48,746 nt of DNA, taken from the NCBI GenBank assembly GCA_020853635.1, contig JADYYN010000181.1, forward strand, positions 1 to 48,746, in the 5' to 3' direction. Position 1 is the first letter of the stretch, and every line of letters begins with the position of its first letter. The position numbers were made by a program, and so were the translations under genes. This DNA comes from Gemmatimonadaceae bacterium (GTDB lineage: Bacteria > Gemmatimonadota > Gemmatimonadetes > Gemmatimonadales > Gemmatimonadaceae). The notes under the pieces were generated by a model. It saw only the letters and a list, made by a program, of their open reading frames with translations, made no database searches and had not been told where the DNA came from. Shown piece after piece: positions 16,303-24,399 of the stretch.

Positions 16303-17291
16303 CCGTATTGGCTCGCACGAAGTCCATGTCGCATCACATCGCGGTGCTGATCGCACTCGTGCTCGGTGCCACACTCCCGCGCACGTCGGTCGCGCAGGTG
16401 GTCGTCACCGCCCCTTCGGTACCCGGGACACGTGCGGATTCCATCGCGGCACTGTTGCGTCGCGCGCAGCGCTTGGTGAACGACGGGCAAGGCGCCGAGG
16501 GGCGCGCGCTCGTCGACTCGATCCTCGAGGTCGCAGACCCGCTCTCACCGGAAGAGGGTGAGGCGCTGTACTGGCGCGCACGTCTCGCGGAATCGTGGGA
16601 AGCCGCGCAACGGGACTACCTCCGACTGATGCTCGAGCACGAGCGCTCGCCGCGGTACGGCGAAACGATGCTGCGACTCGCGCAGGGCGAATCCGCGCGC
16701 GGTGACCGCGAAGCCGCGATCCGCTACCTCGAACGCCTCGCGCGCGAGGCGCCGGAGAGTGCCGCGCGCGCCGAAGGCGGACTCTGGCACGGTCGCTTGC
16801 TCGTGGAGCGCGGCGCACGGGTCGAGGGATGCAGCGTGCTCCGGGACTCGCGCGGCCTCGTGCCGGCCGGGCAGATCGAACTCGAGAATCAGTACGACTT
16901 TCTATTGCGCGGGTGTCCGGAACCTGGGGCGGGAAGCGCCGCGCCGAGTGTCGCACCGAGCGCCGCGCCAAGTGTCACACCGCCGACGCCACCCACTGTG
17001 ACGCCACCTGTGGTTGCGGCGCCGGTTGGGCCGACGCCAGCGGCAGCGCCCGCGACGAGCGGTACGGTGTGGTCCGTACAGATCGCGGCGGTGAGTTCGC
17101 GGAGCGAAGCCGCGGCCCTATCACAGAAACTGACGGCGAAGGGTTACGCCGCACGCGTCGATGGTGATGCCGCGCCGTACCGCGTGCGGTTCGGGCGCTA
17201 CGCGACGCGCGCCGCCGCCGCCGCCGCCGCCGAGTCGTACAAAACGAAGGAGAAGGCCGCGGCCTTCGTAGTCGAGGTGCCGCGCGGGTGA
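16299..17291 (+). CDS. Exported SPOR-domain protein with helical repeats
   Basis: A 330-aa secreted protein. It has an N-terminal signal peptide (IAVLIALVLGATLPRTSVAQ, cleavage near VAQ-VV) and a helical TPR-like region (about 40-220) with repeated ARLAES, LRLAQGES and YLERLAREAPES segments. A Pro/Ala/Ser/Val linker (about 225-265) follows, and a C-terminal SPOR domain (WSVQIAAVSSRSEAAALSQK onward). SPOR domains bind denuded septal peptidoglycan, so a periplasmic role in cell-wall processes or division is likely. The SPOR end contains a run of seven alanines encoded by a GCC microsatellite. It is coupled by overlap to holA and mutS. Confidence 0.85.
   Translation: MTVLARTKSMSHHIAVLIALVLGATLPRTSVAQVVVTAPSVPGTRADSIAALLRRAQRLVNDGQGAEGRALVDSILEVADPLSPEEGEALYWRARLAESWEAAQRDYLRLMLEHERSPRYGETMLRLAQGESARGDREAAIRYLERLAREAPESAARAEGGLWHGRLLVERGARVEGCSVLRDSRGLVPAGQIELENQYDFLLRGCPEPGAGSAAPSVAPSAAPSVTPPTPPTVTPPVVAAPVGPTPAAAPATSGTVWSVQIAAVSSRSEAAALSQKLTAKGYAARVDGDAAPYRVRFGRYATRAAAAAAAESYKTKEKAAAFVVEVPRG
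17211..17231 (+). repeat. GCC trinucleotide microsatellite
   Basis: Seven tandem GCC units encoding an Ala7 run inside the SPOR domain. Gain or loss of whole units would stay in frame. Confidence 0.75.
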
Positions 17292-19948
17292 GCAAGGACG
17301 TCAGCGCGACGCCGTTGATGACGCAGTACCGGGAGATCAAGGCGCGACATCCCAACGCGATCCTGTTCTTCCGGATGGGCGACTTCTACGAGATGTTCTA
17401 CGAGGACGCCGAGGTCGCGGCACGCGCACTCGATCTCACGCTCACGTCGCGCAACAACGGCGGCTCGGCCGAAGTCCCGCTGGCCGGCGTGCCGGTGAAG
17501 GCCGCGTCGGACTACCTGCGCCGGCTCGTGCAGCAGGGATTCCGCGTCGCGATCTGCGAACAGATCGAGGACCCCAAGCTCGCGAAAGGCATCGTGAAGC
17601 GCGCCGTGATCGAGACGATCACGCCGGGCGCCGCGTTCGCGGACGACCTGCTCGATGTCGCGCGCAACAACTTCCTCTGCGCACTCCACGCACTCGGCGA
17701 CGAGGTGGGCATCGCAGCGGCTGATCTCTCGACGGGTGAGCTGCGCCTCATCCGCTGCGGTGTGCGCGACGCCGACGCCGCGCTCGCGCGCCTCGCACCG
17801 CGCGAAGTGTTGATCGCGCCGGCGCGCGCCGAACAGGAGAGCGCACTCGACCGCCTCGCCGCGGCGAGTGGCGCGCTGGTGACGACGCGTGAGGCCTGGG
17901 AGTTCGAGCCCGCGCTCGCCGAGGACGCGCTCGCACAGCAGTTCGCGGTGCAATCGGTGGAAGGATTCGGAATCGGTGCGGCGGATGCGGTCGCCGTGGG
18001 CGCCGCGGGTGCGCTGCTGCGCTATCTGCGCGAGCTGCAACCGGGTGGGCTGCCGCATCTCGCGCGGCCGGTGCTCGAGCGTCCGGGTGGCACGATGCCG
18101 CTCGACGAGATGACGCGACGTAACCTCGAGCTCGTGGAGTCGCTGCGCGCGGCGAACGACACAAGCGGCACCCTGCTCGGCGTGCTCGACCGGACGCAGA
18201 CGCCGATGGGTGCGCGACTGCTCCGTCAGTGGATCCTCGCGCCGCTCACTGACGTGGTGGCGATCACCGAGCGACTCGACGCGGTCACCGCGCTGTTCAC
18301 CGATGCGTTGGCGCGTGCGGCACTCCGCGAGGCACTCGATGGCGTGCGCGACGTGGAGCGTCTGGCGGGTCGCACGGCCGCGGGCCGTGCGACGCCGCGC
18401 GACGTGAGAGCGTTGGGCGATTCTCTCGCGCGACTTCCTGGAGTGCTCGCGGCCCTCAATCGTACATCGCGCGGTGGCATGCTCGCCGCGATCGCCGAGG
18501 GCTGGGATGACGCGAGCGCGCTCGCGCGGGAGATCCAGCAGACACTTGTGGAGCGGCCACCGCTGACGGTCGGTGACGGTGAGACCCTCGCGGCGGGAGT
18601 CGCTGCGACACTCGACGAGCTCCGCGCGGTCGCAACCGGCGGCAAGGATGCGATCGCGGCGTTGCAAGCCGAAGAACGCGCGCGCACCGGCATCAGCTCG
18701 CTCAAGGTCGGCTACAACCGCGTGTTCGGGTACTACATCGAGATCACCAACGCGAACCGCGGTGCGGTGCCCGCCGACTATCAGCGCCGTCAGACGTTGA
18801 CCGGCGCGGAGCGCTACATCACGCCGGCGCTGAAGGAGTTCGAGGAGAAGGTGATGGGCGCGACCGAGCGCATCGAGACGCTGGAGCGCGAGCGGTTCGA
18901 GGCGCTGCGTGCGGCGGTCGGCGCGGAGGTGCGTCGGCTGCAGGCCATCGCCCAGCGCTGCGCTCAACTCGATGTGCTCGCGGCGCTCGCCGAGGTGGCC
19001 GCGCGCGAGGGCTACGTGCGTCCAGTGGTCGACGACGGGCCGGCGCTGGACATCGTGCGCGGCCGGCATCCGGTGGTGGAGCGGATGATGCCGCGCGATC
19101 AGTTCATCCCCAACGACGTCACCCTCACGCCGGATGCGCGGATGATCATCCTCACCGGCCCGAACATGGCCGGCAAGAGCACGATCCTGCGGCAGATCGG
19201 TCTGCTGGTGCTGATGGCGCAGATGGGGAGCTACGTGCCCGCGTCGTCGGCGCACGTGGGTGTGGCCGACCGCGTGTTCACGCGTGTGGGCGCGAGCGAC
19301 AACCTGGTGCGCGGGCAGTCGACGTTCATGGTGGAGATGTCGGAGACGAGCGCGATCCTGCACACGGCCACCGCGCGCAGTCTCGTGTTGCTCGACGAGA
19401 TCGGCCGCGGCACGGCAACGTGGGATGGATTGTCGATCGCGTGGGCGGTGAGCGAACATCTGCATGAGCGGGTGGGCTGCAAGACGGTGTTCGCGACGCA
19501 CTACCACGAGCTCACGCAGTTGGCCGACGAATTCGTATCAGTTCGTAACTATAACGTGGCCGTCCAGGAAGTCGGGGAGCGCATCCTCTTCCTGCATCGG
19601 CTCAAGCCGGGCGGCGCGGACCGGTCCTACGGCATCGAGGTGGGACGGCTCGCCGGCCTGCCGGCGCCGGTGATCGCGCGGGCACGCGCGCTGCTCCGCG
19701 TGCTCGAGGGCGAGCAGTTGGTGCCGGCGCTCGGGGGCGCGGTGCGCGCGGGCAGCGCCGCCGGTGTCGCCACAGGCAGCGGCGCGCGTTCAGCCCCGCT
19801 ACCGGCCGACCAGCTGGGCCTGTTCGGTGCCGCGCTCCCTGACCCGATCGTCGAACGGTTGAAGGGCGTCGATGCCAATGCCCTCACGCCCATGCAGGCG
19901 CTCGCGCTCCTTGCCGACCTCTCGGCCGACGCACGCACGCGTCAGTAG
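17288..19948 (+). CDS. mutS: DNA mismatch repair protein MutS
   Basis: Mismatch recognition ATPase. The 886-aa length is full. Domain I has the mismatch-contacting motif in FFRMGDFYEMF (F-x-E, about residues 36-43), followed by connector, lever and clamp domains. The ATPase has Walker A GPNMAGKST (about 623-631) and Walker B LVLLDEIGRGT. The DNA-sensing helix-turn-helix follows and the C-terminus ends in a Leu-rich tail. A hydrophobic LGLFG near residue 845 may contact the beta clamp. GTG start overlaps the SPOR stop (GTGA). Identification is certain. Confidence 0.98.
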   Translation: MSKDVSATPLMTQYREIKARHPNAILFFRMGDFYEMFYEDAEVAARALDLTLTSRNNGGSAEVPLAGVPVKAASDYLRRLVQQGFRVAICEQIEDPKLAKGIVKRAVIETITPGAAFADDLLDVARNNFLCALHALGDEVGIAAADLSTGELRLIRCGVRDADAALARLAPREVLIAPARAEQESALDRLAAASGALVTTREAWEFEPALAEDALAQQFAVQSVEGFGIGAADAVAVGAAGALLRYLRELQPGGLPHLARPVLERPGGTMPLDEMTRRNLELVESLRAANDTSGTLLGVLDRTQTPMGARLLRQWILAPLTDVVAITERLDAVTALFTDALARAALREALDGVRDVERLAGRTAAGRATPRDVRALGDSLARLPGVLAALNRTSRGGMLAAIAEGWDDASALAREIQQTLVERPPLTVGDGETLAAGVAATLDELRAVATGGKDAIAALQAEERARTGISSLKVGYNRVFGYYIEITNANRGAVPADYQRRQTLTGAERYITPALKEFEEKVMGATERIETLERERFEALRAAVGAEVRRLQAIAQRCAQLDVLAALAEVAAREGYVRPVVDDGPALDIVRGRHPVVERMMPRDQFIPNDVTLTPDARMIILTGPNMAGKSTILRQIGLLVLMAQMGSYVPASSAHVGVADRVFTRVGASDNLVRGQSTFMVEMSETSAILHTATARSLVLLDEIGRGTATWDGLSIAWAVSEHLHERVGCKTVFATHYHELTQLADEFVSVRNYNVAVQEVGERILFLHRLKPGGADRSYGIEVGRLAGLPAPVIARARALLRVLEGEQLVPALGGAVRAGSAAGVATGSGARSAPLPADQLGLFGAALPDPIVERLKGVDANALTPMQALALLADLSADARTRQ

Positions 19949-19978
19949 ATTCGCCGTACCCCTTCCCCCCGTCCTCCG

Positions 19979-21376
19979 ATGACCGACCATACCCGCAACC
20001 GCCGTCCCTACGCGAACGTCCTCGAGACCATCGCGTGGACCCCGCTGGTCCGCCTCTCGCGCGTCACGCAGGGCATCAAGACGCCGGTCTACGGCAAGGC
20101 GGAGTTCTTCAATCCCGGCGGCAGCGTGAAGGACCGCATCGGCTTGCCGATGATCGAGGACTTCGAGCGCTCGGGTCTGCTCAAGCCCGGCGGCACGATC
20201 GTCGAGGGCACGAGCGGCAACACGGGCGTGGGCCTCGCGCTCGCGGCGGCGCTCAAGGGTTACAAGTGCATCTTCACCATGCCCGACAAGATGTCGCAGG
20301 AGAAGGTGCGACTCCTCAAGGCCTTCGGCGCTGAGGTGATCATCTCCCCGACGGCGGTGCCGGCGGATCATCCGGACAGTTACACGTCGATGGCGAAGCG
20401 GATCGCGGCCGAGACACCGAACGCCGTGCTGGCGAACCAGTTCTACAACCAGGTGAACCCGCAGGCGCACTACGACACCACGGGTCCGGAGTTGTGGGAG
20501 CAGACGGAAGGGCGGATCACACATTTCGTCGCCGGCGCGGGAACGGGTGGCACGCTCACCGGAACCGGGCGCTATCTCAAGGAGAAGAACCCGAAGGTGC
20601 AGATCGTCGGCGCCGATCCGGTGGGATCGATCCTCGCCGAAGTGTGGCGATCGAACGGTGCCAACAAGCCGCAGGGCGCACCGTACAAGGTGGAAGGCAT
20701 CGGTCAGGACAAGATCCCGGGCACGCTCGATCTCTCGGTCATCGATGAATACCAGACGGTGAGCGACCGCGATGCGTTCGCGATGGCGCGCCGACTCACG
20801 CGCGAGGAAGGGTTGTTCGTCGGCGGTTCGGCGGGACTGATCGCGCACGCGGCGCTGTCGGTCGCGCGTCGCATCAATGATCCGGACGCCTGCGTGGTGA
20901 CCGTGCTCTGCGATACCGGCGAGCGGTACCTCTCGAAGGTGTTCAACGACGAATGGATGCGCGAGAACCAGATGCTCGACGCGGAGAAGATGACGCTCGG
21001 GCAGTTGCTGAGTGCGAAGGGCGGTGACATCCCCGCGCTGGTGAACACCACGCCGGGCGCGTCGGTGCGGCAGGCACTCGGGCTCATGAGCCTGCACAAC
21101 GTCTCGCAGCTCCCGGTGATGGACGGTGCGAACTGCGTGGGCTCGGTGAGCGAGAGCGTGCTGAGTGTGCGCGGTCTTGAGGACACCAAGGTGTTGGAGC
21201 GCACGGTAAGCGACGTGATGGATTCGCCGTTCCCGGTGGTGGATGCGCAGATGCCGGTGGACGCCGCCGTGAAGATGCTCGGCCGGAACAATCCGGCGGT
21301 GCTGGTGCGCGACCACGGTACGGTGCAGGGGATCCTGACGCGTTCGGATCTGCTGCAGTTCCTGATGGCGCGATGA
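19979..21376 (+). CDS. Cystathionine beta-synthase with CBS-pair domain
   Basis: PLP enzyme of transsulfuration: serine (or O-acetylserine) + homocysteine gives cystathionine. The 465 aa consist of a fold-II PLP domain (1-320) and a C-terminal pair of CBS motifs (about 340-465). The PLP lysine is Lys51 in FFNPGGSVKDRIG. The phosphate loop is GTSGNTGVGLALAA, and GAGTGGTLTGTGRYLKEKNP is also conserved. The C-terminal Bateman domain separates it from plain cysteine synthases and probably binds an adenosyl ligand for regulation. A cysteine synthase function cannot be excluded. The stop overlaps ddl (ATGA). Confidence 0.9.
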   Translation: MTDHTRNRRPYANVLETIAWTPLVRLSRVTQGIKTPVYGKAEFFNPGGSVKDRIGLPMIEDFERSGLLKPGGTIVEGTSGNTGVGLALAAALKGYKCIFTMPDKMSQEKVRLLKAFGAEVIISPTAVPADHPDSYTSMAKRIAAETPNAVLANQFYNQVNPQAHYDTTGPELWEQTEGRITHFVAGAGTGGTLTGTGRYLKEKNPKVQIVGADPVGSILAEVWRSNGANKPQGAPYKVEGIGQDKIPGTLDLSVIDEYQTVSDRDAFAMARRLTREEGLFVGGSAGLIAHAALSVARRINDPDACVVTVLCDTGERYLSKVFNDEWMRENQMLDAEKMTLGQLLSAKGGDIPALVNTTPGASVRQALGLMSLHNVSQLPVMDGANCVGSVSESVLSVRGLEDTKVLERTVSDVMDSPFPVVDAQMPVDAAVKMLGRNNPAVLVRDHGTVQGILTRSDLLQFLMAR

Positions 21377-22329
21377 GCGTGCGTCCGTTGCGGATCCTGG
21401 TGCTCAAGGGCGGCGACTCGTCGGAGCGCGAGGTGTCACTCTCGAGCGGTACTCGCGTGAGTGCGGCGCTCGCGACGCGGGGACACACCGTGTTGGAGGC
21501 GGATCCCTCGGGCGATCCGCTCGCGGTGTTGCCGTCGGCGAAATCCGTGGATGTAGTATGGCTCGCATTGCACGGCGGGACCGGCGAGGACGGGACGATC
21601 CAAGCGTTGTTCGAGCTCGCGGGCGTGACGTACACGGGCAGCGGGCACCTCGGCAGCGCAATCGCAATGGACAAGGACCTGTCCAAGATCCTGTTCCGGG
21701 CGGCCGGGGTAGGAACGGCGGACTGGTGGATGCTGCGCGCAGGCGAGCCGACGGACTGGCGGACGCCGGCGTACGTGGACCGTGCGGTGGCGGCACTTGG
21801 GCTTCCGATCATCGTCAAGCCGTCGAAGCAGGGGTCGACGGTCGGGCTCGGACTCGTGAAAGCGACGGAGCAGCTGGTCCCGGCGATCATCGAGGCGTTC
21901 AAGCACGATGACGAGGTGATGCTGGAGGCGTACGTTCCGGGGCGGGAGTTGACGGTGGGCGTCTTGGGGGATTGGGTGATGCCGGTTGGCGAAATCATCC
22001 CCAAGCACGAGATTTACGACTACGAGTGCAAGTACACGGCGGGGATGGCCGACGAGCTGTTCCCGGCGCCGCTCCCCCCGGCGATCCGCGATGAAGCGCA
22101 GCGACAGGCGCGACTCGCGTATGCGGCACTCAAGTTGCGCGGATGTGCGCGGATCGACTTCCGCTTGCGTCCTGATGGCGGGCTTTTCTGTCTTGAAGCG
22201 AACACGTTGCCTGGGATGACGGGGACGAGCCTCGTTCCGCAGGCGGCGCTGGCGGATGGTGTGGACTTTCCGGAGTTGTGCGAGCGGATCGCGCTCGACG
22301 CGCTGCGGATTCGGGGAGAACAGGAATGA
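21373..22329 (+). CDS. ddl: D-alanine--D-alanine ligase
   Basis: ATP-grasp enzyme making the D-Ala-D-Ala dipeptide for peptidoglycan. The 318 aa show the family motifs: VLKGGDSSEREVSLSSG at the N-terminus, ALHGGTGEDGTIQ, YTGSGHLGSAIAMDK, IIVKPSKQGSTVGLG and EAYVPGRELTVGVLG. The metal-binding end is ARIDFRLRPDG followed by EANTLPGMT. The serine/tyrosine specificity loop (EIIPKHEIYDYECKYTAG) is typical for D-Ala. It is coupled upstream to the CBS gene and downstream to the QueE-like gene by ATGA overlaps. Confidence 0.96.
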   Translation: MSVRPLRILVLKGGDSSEREVSLSSGTRVSAALATRGHTVLEADPSGDPLAVLPSAKSVDVVWLALHGGTGEDGTIQALFELAGVTYTGSGHLGSAIAMDKDLSKILFRAAGVGTADWWMLRAGEPTDWRTPAYVDRAVAALGLPIIVKPSKQGSTVGLGLVKATEQLVPAIIEAFKHDDEVMLEAYVPGRELTVGVLGDWVMPVGEIIPKHEIYDYECKYTAGMADELFPAPLPPAIRDEAQRQARLAYAALKLRGCARIDFRLRPDGGLFCLEANTLPGMTGTSLVPQAALADGVDFPELCERIALDALRIRGEQE

Positions 22330-22991
22330 CGGAACCGATGTCGATGGTCGCCGCCGCTCTGGCGGGGGTGCCCGCAGGGGTGCAGGCGATCGGCCCGTGG
22401 GCCGGTCGTCGGCAGCTCTTCGTGCGCTTCGCCGGCGAAGCGGAGACCGCGACGATGTATGGGGCACCGGCGTTGGTGCGCGAGATCGATCGGCAGTTGG
22501 GTCGATCGGCGTTCCACTCGATCGTGATCGGTGGCCGCGACCCGTTGGGGAACCTGCCGTTCCTGCATGCGGCGCTCAACGCGGCGAAGCCGCGCGTGCC
22601 GGTGATGCTCGATACCGACGGCCAGCGCCCGCAGGAACTCACCGAGGTGCTTGAGCACTTCGCATTGGTCCAGGTGACCGTGGACTTCAGCGGCGGCGAA
22701 GCGTCGTTCGACCACGCCATCGCGTCGTTGGCGGTGGCGGCGAAGCACGGCACGCCGCACGCGCTGGTGTTCCTCGCGCGCGAAGACACGCCCGACTCGC
22801 AGATGCTCCGCTTGGTGGAAGAAGCGCGGCGCACCAGTGCGTCGGTGCAGGTGGTCATCCATCCGTTCATGAGCGGGGATGCCGCACCGACGCTGGATCG
22901 GCGCTGGGCGACCTTGCTCGAACAGGCGATGGGGATGCACGCCGACGTCCGTTTGGCGATGCGTCTGCCGGCACCCACGGGGCTGCGCTGA
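22326..22991 (+). CDS. Cysteine-free QueE-like (degenerate radical SAM fold) protein
   Basis: A 221-aa protein with no cysteine at all. It aligns by eye with 7-carboxy-7-deazaguanine synthase (QueE). GPWAGRRQLFVRFAGEAETA occupies the place where QueE has FVR-AGC and the CxxxCxxC cluster motif. HSIVIGGRDPLGNLPFL matches the TISGGNP / TGGEP motif. MLDTDGQ matches LETQGT, and the C-terminal ADVRLAMRLP matches the NVR..PQLH end. Without the three cysteines it cannot hold a 4Fe-4S cluster, so radical SAM chemistry is excluded and the role is unknown. It is coupled to ddl by ATGA and lies two genes upstream of queF. The homology call is inference from motif order. Confidence 0.6.
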   Translation: MTEPMSMVAAALAGVPAGVQAIGPWAGRRQLFVRFAGEAETATMYGAPALVREIDRQLGRSAFHSIVIGGRDPLGNLPFLHAALNAAKPRVPVMLDTDGQRPQELTEVLEHFALVQVTVDFSGGEASFDHAIASLAVAAKHGTPHALVFLAREDTPDSQMLRLVEEARRTSASVQVVIHPFMSGDAAPTLDRRWATLLEQAMGMHADVRLAMRLPAPTGLR

Positions 22992-22995
22992 GCCG

Positions 22996-23922
22996 ATGGC
23001 GCCGGTGAACGCTTCCTCACCCTCCGCATCAGGCGCGTCGGAGAAGCCGCGCGTGGTGTTGTGGGTGATCGCAGCGATCGCGGCGGTGCAGTTCCTGCAG
23101 TGGACGCTGGTGTTGCCCGAGGATGTGCAGCAGCTGCTCGGCTTCCGACGCAGCGACCTCGAGACGGGTCGCTGGTGGACAGCGCTCACCTATCCGTTCG
23201 TGCACGCGGACGTGTCGCTCGCGCTGGTGAACGGGTACGCGTTGGCGGTGTTCGGCTCGCGACTCGAACGCGAATGGCACGGCCGCCGCTTCCTCGCGTT
23301 CCTCGGTGTCGCCGCGATCGGCGGGTGGATCCTGCATCTTTTCCTCGGCGGGAGCGGGGTGATGCTCGGGGCGTCGTCCGCGGCGTTCGCGACACTCGCG
23401 GCGTACGGTCTGCGCTGGGGTCGCGACGAACACGGCGTGGTGGCAGGGCTTGAGGTGCACGGTCGTTGGCTGACCTTGTTCGCGGGCACGGTGTTGCTGC
23501 TCGTCGGACTGCGTGAGCACGTGGGGGGCGGCGTGGGATTCCTCGCCCACCTCGGTGGCATCGGCGCCGCGTGGCTGTTCGTGCGCCTCGCGCCGGTGCA
23601 GTTGGTGGAACGGCTGCGCGAAGGGGTGAATGCGCTCCCCGACGAGCCGCCGGACGATCAACTCCCGCGCGCAGTGCCCAAGACGATGCCGCGTTCCCGT
23701 GCGCGCGATCGCGAGTCGATCGACGACGTGCTCTCGCGCACCAACGCCGCGGCTGCGCGTCGCGCGACGCCACGGCGCCGCGTGAAACCCGAGGATCCGC
23801 CGACGGCGCCGCTGTCGCTCGATGCGATCCTCGACAAGATCTCCGCCGAAGGGATGGCGGGTCTGACCGACGACGAACGTCGCGTCCTTGATGATCATTC
23901 CCGTCGCTTGCGCGACGGGTAA
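22996..23922 (+). CDS. Rhomboid-family intramembrane serine protease
   Basis: A 308-aa membrane protein. About six transmembrane helices span residues 20-200. The catalytic serine lies in GASSAAF (Ser127, GxSxxxF motif), the catalytic histidine in FLAHLGGIGAAW (His185), and the conserved H...N of helix 2 is in FVHADVSLALVNG (His70, Asn79). A cytoplasmic C-terminal region of about 100 residues is charged and ends SLDAILDKISAEGMAGLTDD, then RRVLDDHSRR, a tail seen on many bacterial rhomboids (DUF6576-like). The substrate is unknown. It starts 4 bases after the QueE-like gene, so it belongs to the same transcript. Confidence 0.92.
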   Translation: MAPVNASSPSASGASEKPRVVLWVIAAIAAVQFLQWTLVLPEDVQQLLGFRRSDLETGRWWTALTYPFVHADVSLALVNGYALAVFGSRLEREWHGRRFLAFLGVAAIGGWILHLFLGGSGVMLGASSAAFATLAAYGLRWGRDEHGVVAGLEVHGRWLTLFAGTVLLLVGLREHVGGGVGFLAHLGGIGAAWLFVRLAPVQLVERLREGVNALPDEPPDDQLPRAVPKTMPRSRARDRESIDDVLSRTNAAAARRATPRRRVKPEDPPTAPLSLDAILDKISAEGMAGLTDDERRVLDDHSRRLRDG

Positions 23923-23936
23923 CTCCTAAGAGAGCC

Positions 23937-24326
23937 ATGCCACAACCGGAACTGCTCGAGACCTTCCCGAATCCGTATGCGGACCGGGACTATGAGATCT
24001 TCATGACCACCCCCGAGTTCACCTCGCTCTGCCCGTTGGGCGGCGTGGAATCGGACGCGGCGGAGCTGGCGTTGCTGCAGGGCGGCGCGCCCGACTTCGC
24101 GACGATCAACATCACGTACGTGCCGGACAAGGAGTGCATCGAACTGAAGAGCCTGAAGCTCTACCTCTGGAGCTTCCGCAACGACGGCATCTTCTACGAG
24201 CGCGTCGTAAACCGAATCTACGACGACCTCATGGCCAAGGCGAAGCCGCGGTCGATGAAGATCGTGGGGGACTTCAATGTGCGCGGTGGACTGAAGTCGG
24301 TCATTACGGTGGATAGCAGAAAGTAG
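23937..24326 (+). CDS. queF: NADPH-dependent 7-cyano-7-deazaguanine reductase, divergent
   Basis: Reduces preQ0 to preQ1 in queuosine synthesis. The 129-aa protein is of the short unimodular type. It keeps the NADPH/family motif ELKSLKLYLWSFRNDG, the catalytic cysteine in FTSLCP and the aspartate in PDFATI. Between Cys-Pro and PDF there are 18 residues where Bacillus QueF has four, i.e. an insertion of about 14 (GGVESDAAELALLQGG). The FHE motif reads FYE here, so the usual active-site His is Tyr. N- and C-termini are shorter than in Bacillus. It is the last gene of the ddl run, 14 bases after the rhomboid gene, and is followed by a terminator. Confidence 0.9.
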   Translation: MPQPELLETFPNPYADRDYEIFMTTPEFTSLCPLGGVESDAAELALLQGGAPDFATINITYVPDKECIELKSLKLYLWSFRNDGIFYERVVNRIYDDLMAKAKPRSMKIVGDFNVRGGLKSVITVDSRK

Positions 24327-24340
24327 ATGGCGGATGGTAG
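24325..24340. repeat. GGATGG-type degenerate intergenic repeat, copy 3
   Basis: AGATGGCGGATGGTAG immediately after the queF stop; short version of the tracts near 6.0 and 7.2 kb. Confidence 0.4.
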
Positions 24341-24342
24341 AC

Positions 24343-24380
24343 GGGGCGGGCGCACGTTGTGCGCCCGCCCCATTCGTTTT
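24343..24380 (+). terminator. Rho-independent terminator after queF
   Basis: Perfect 13-bp stem GGGGCGGGCGCAC / GTGCGCCCGCCCC (24343-24355 / 24359-24371) with loop GTT, followed by ATTCGTTTT. The opposite exit towards pheA has no T-run, but the hairpin may still slow transcription from that side. Confidence 0.88.
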
Positions 24381-24399
24381 GCGTGCGGCCGGCGCGCGG

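Noticed and set aside
16924-17060. Pro/Ala/Ser-rich segment in the SPOR protein as tandem repeats
   Set aside because: It is an ordinary low-complexity linker between the helical region and the SPOR domain.
17198-19507. 769-codon open frame antisense to mutS
   Set aside because: Arg/His-rich composition typical of the complement of a GC-rich gene; mutS on the plus strand has all family motifs.
19946-19978. TAGATT hexamer before the cystathionine beta-synthase gene as a leaderless promoter
   Set aside because: The distance to the ATG is nearly 30 nt, too long for a leaderless start.
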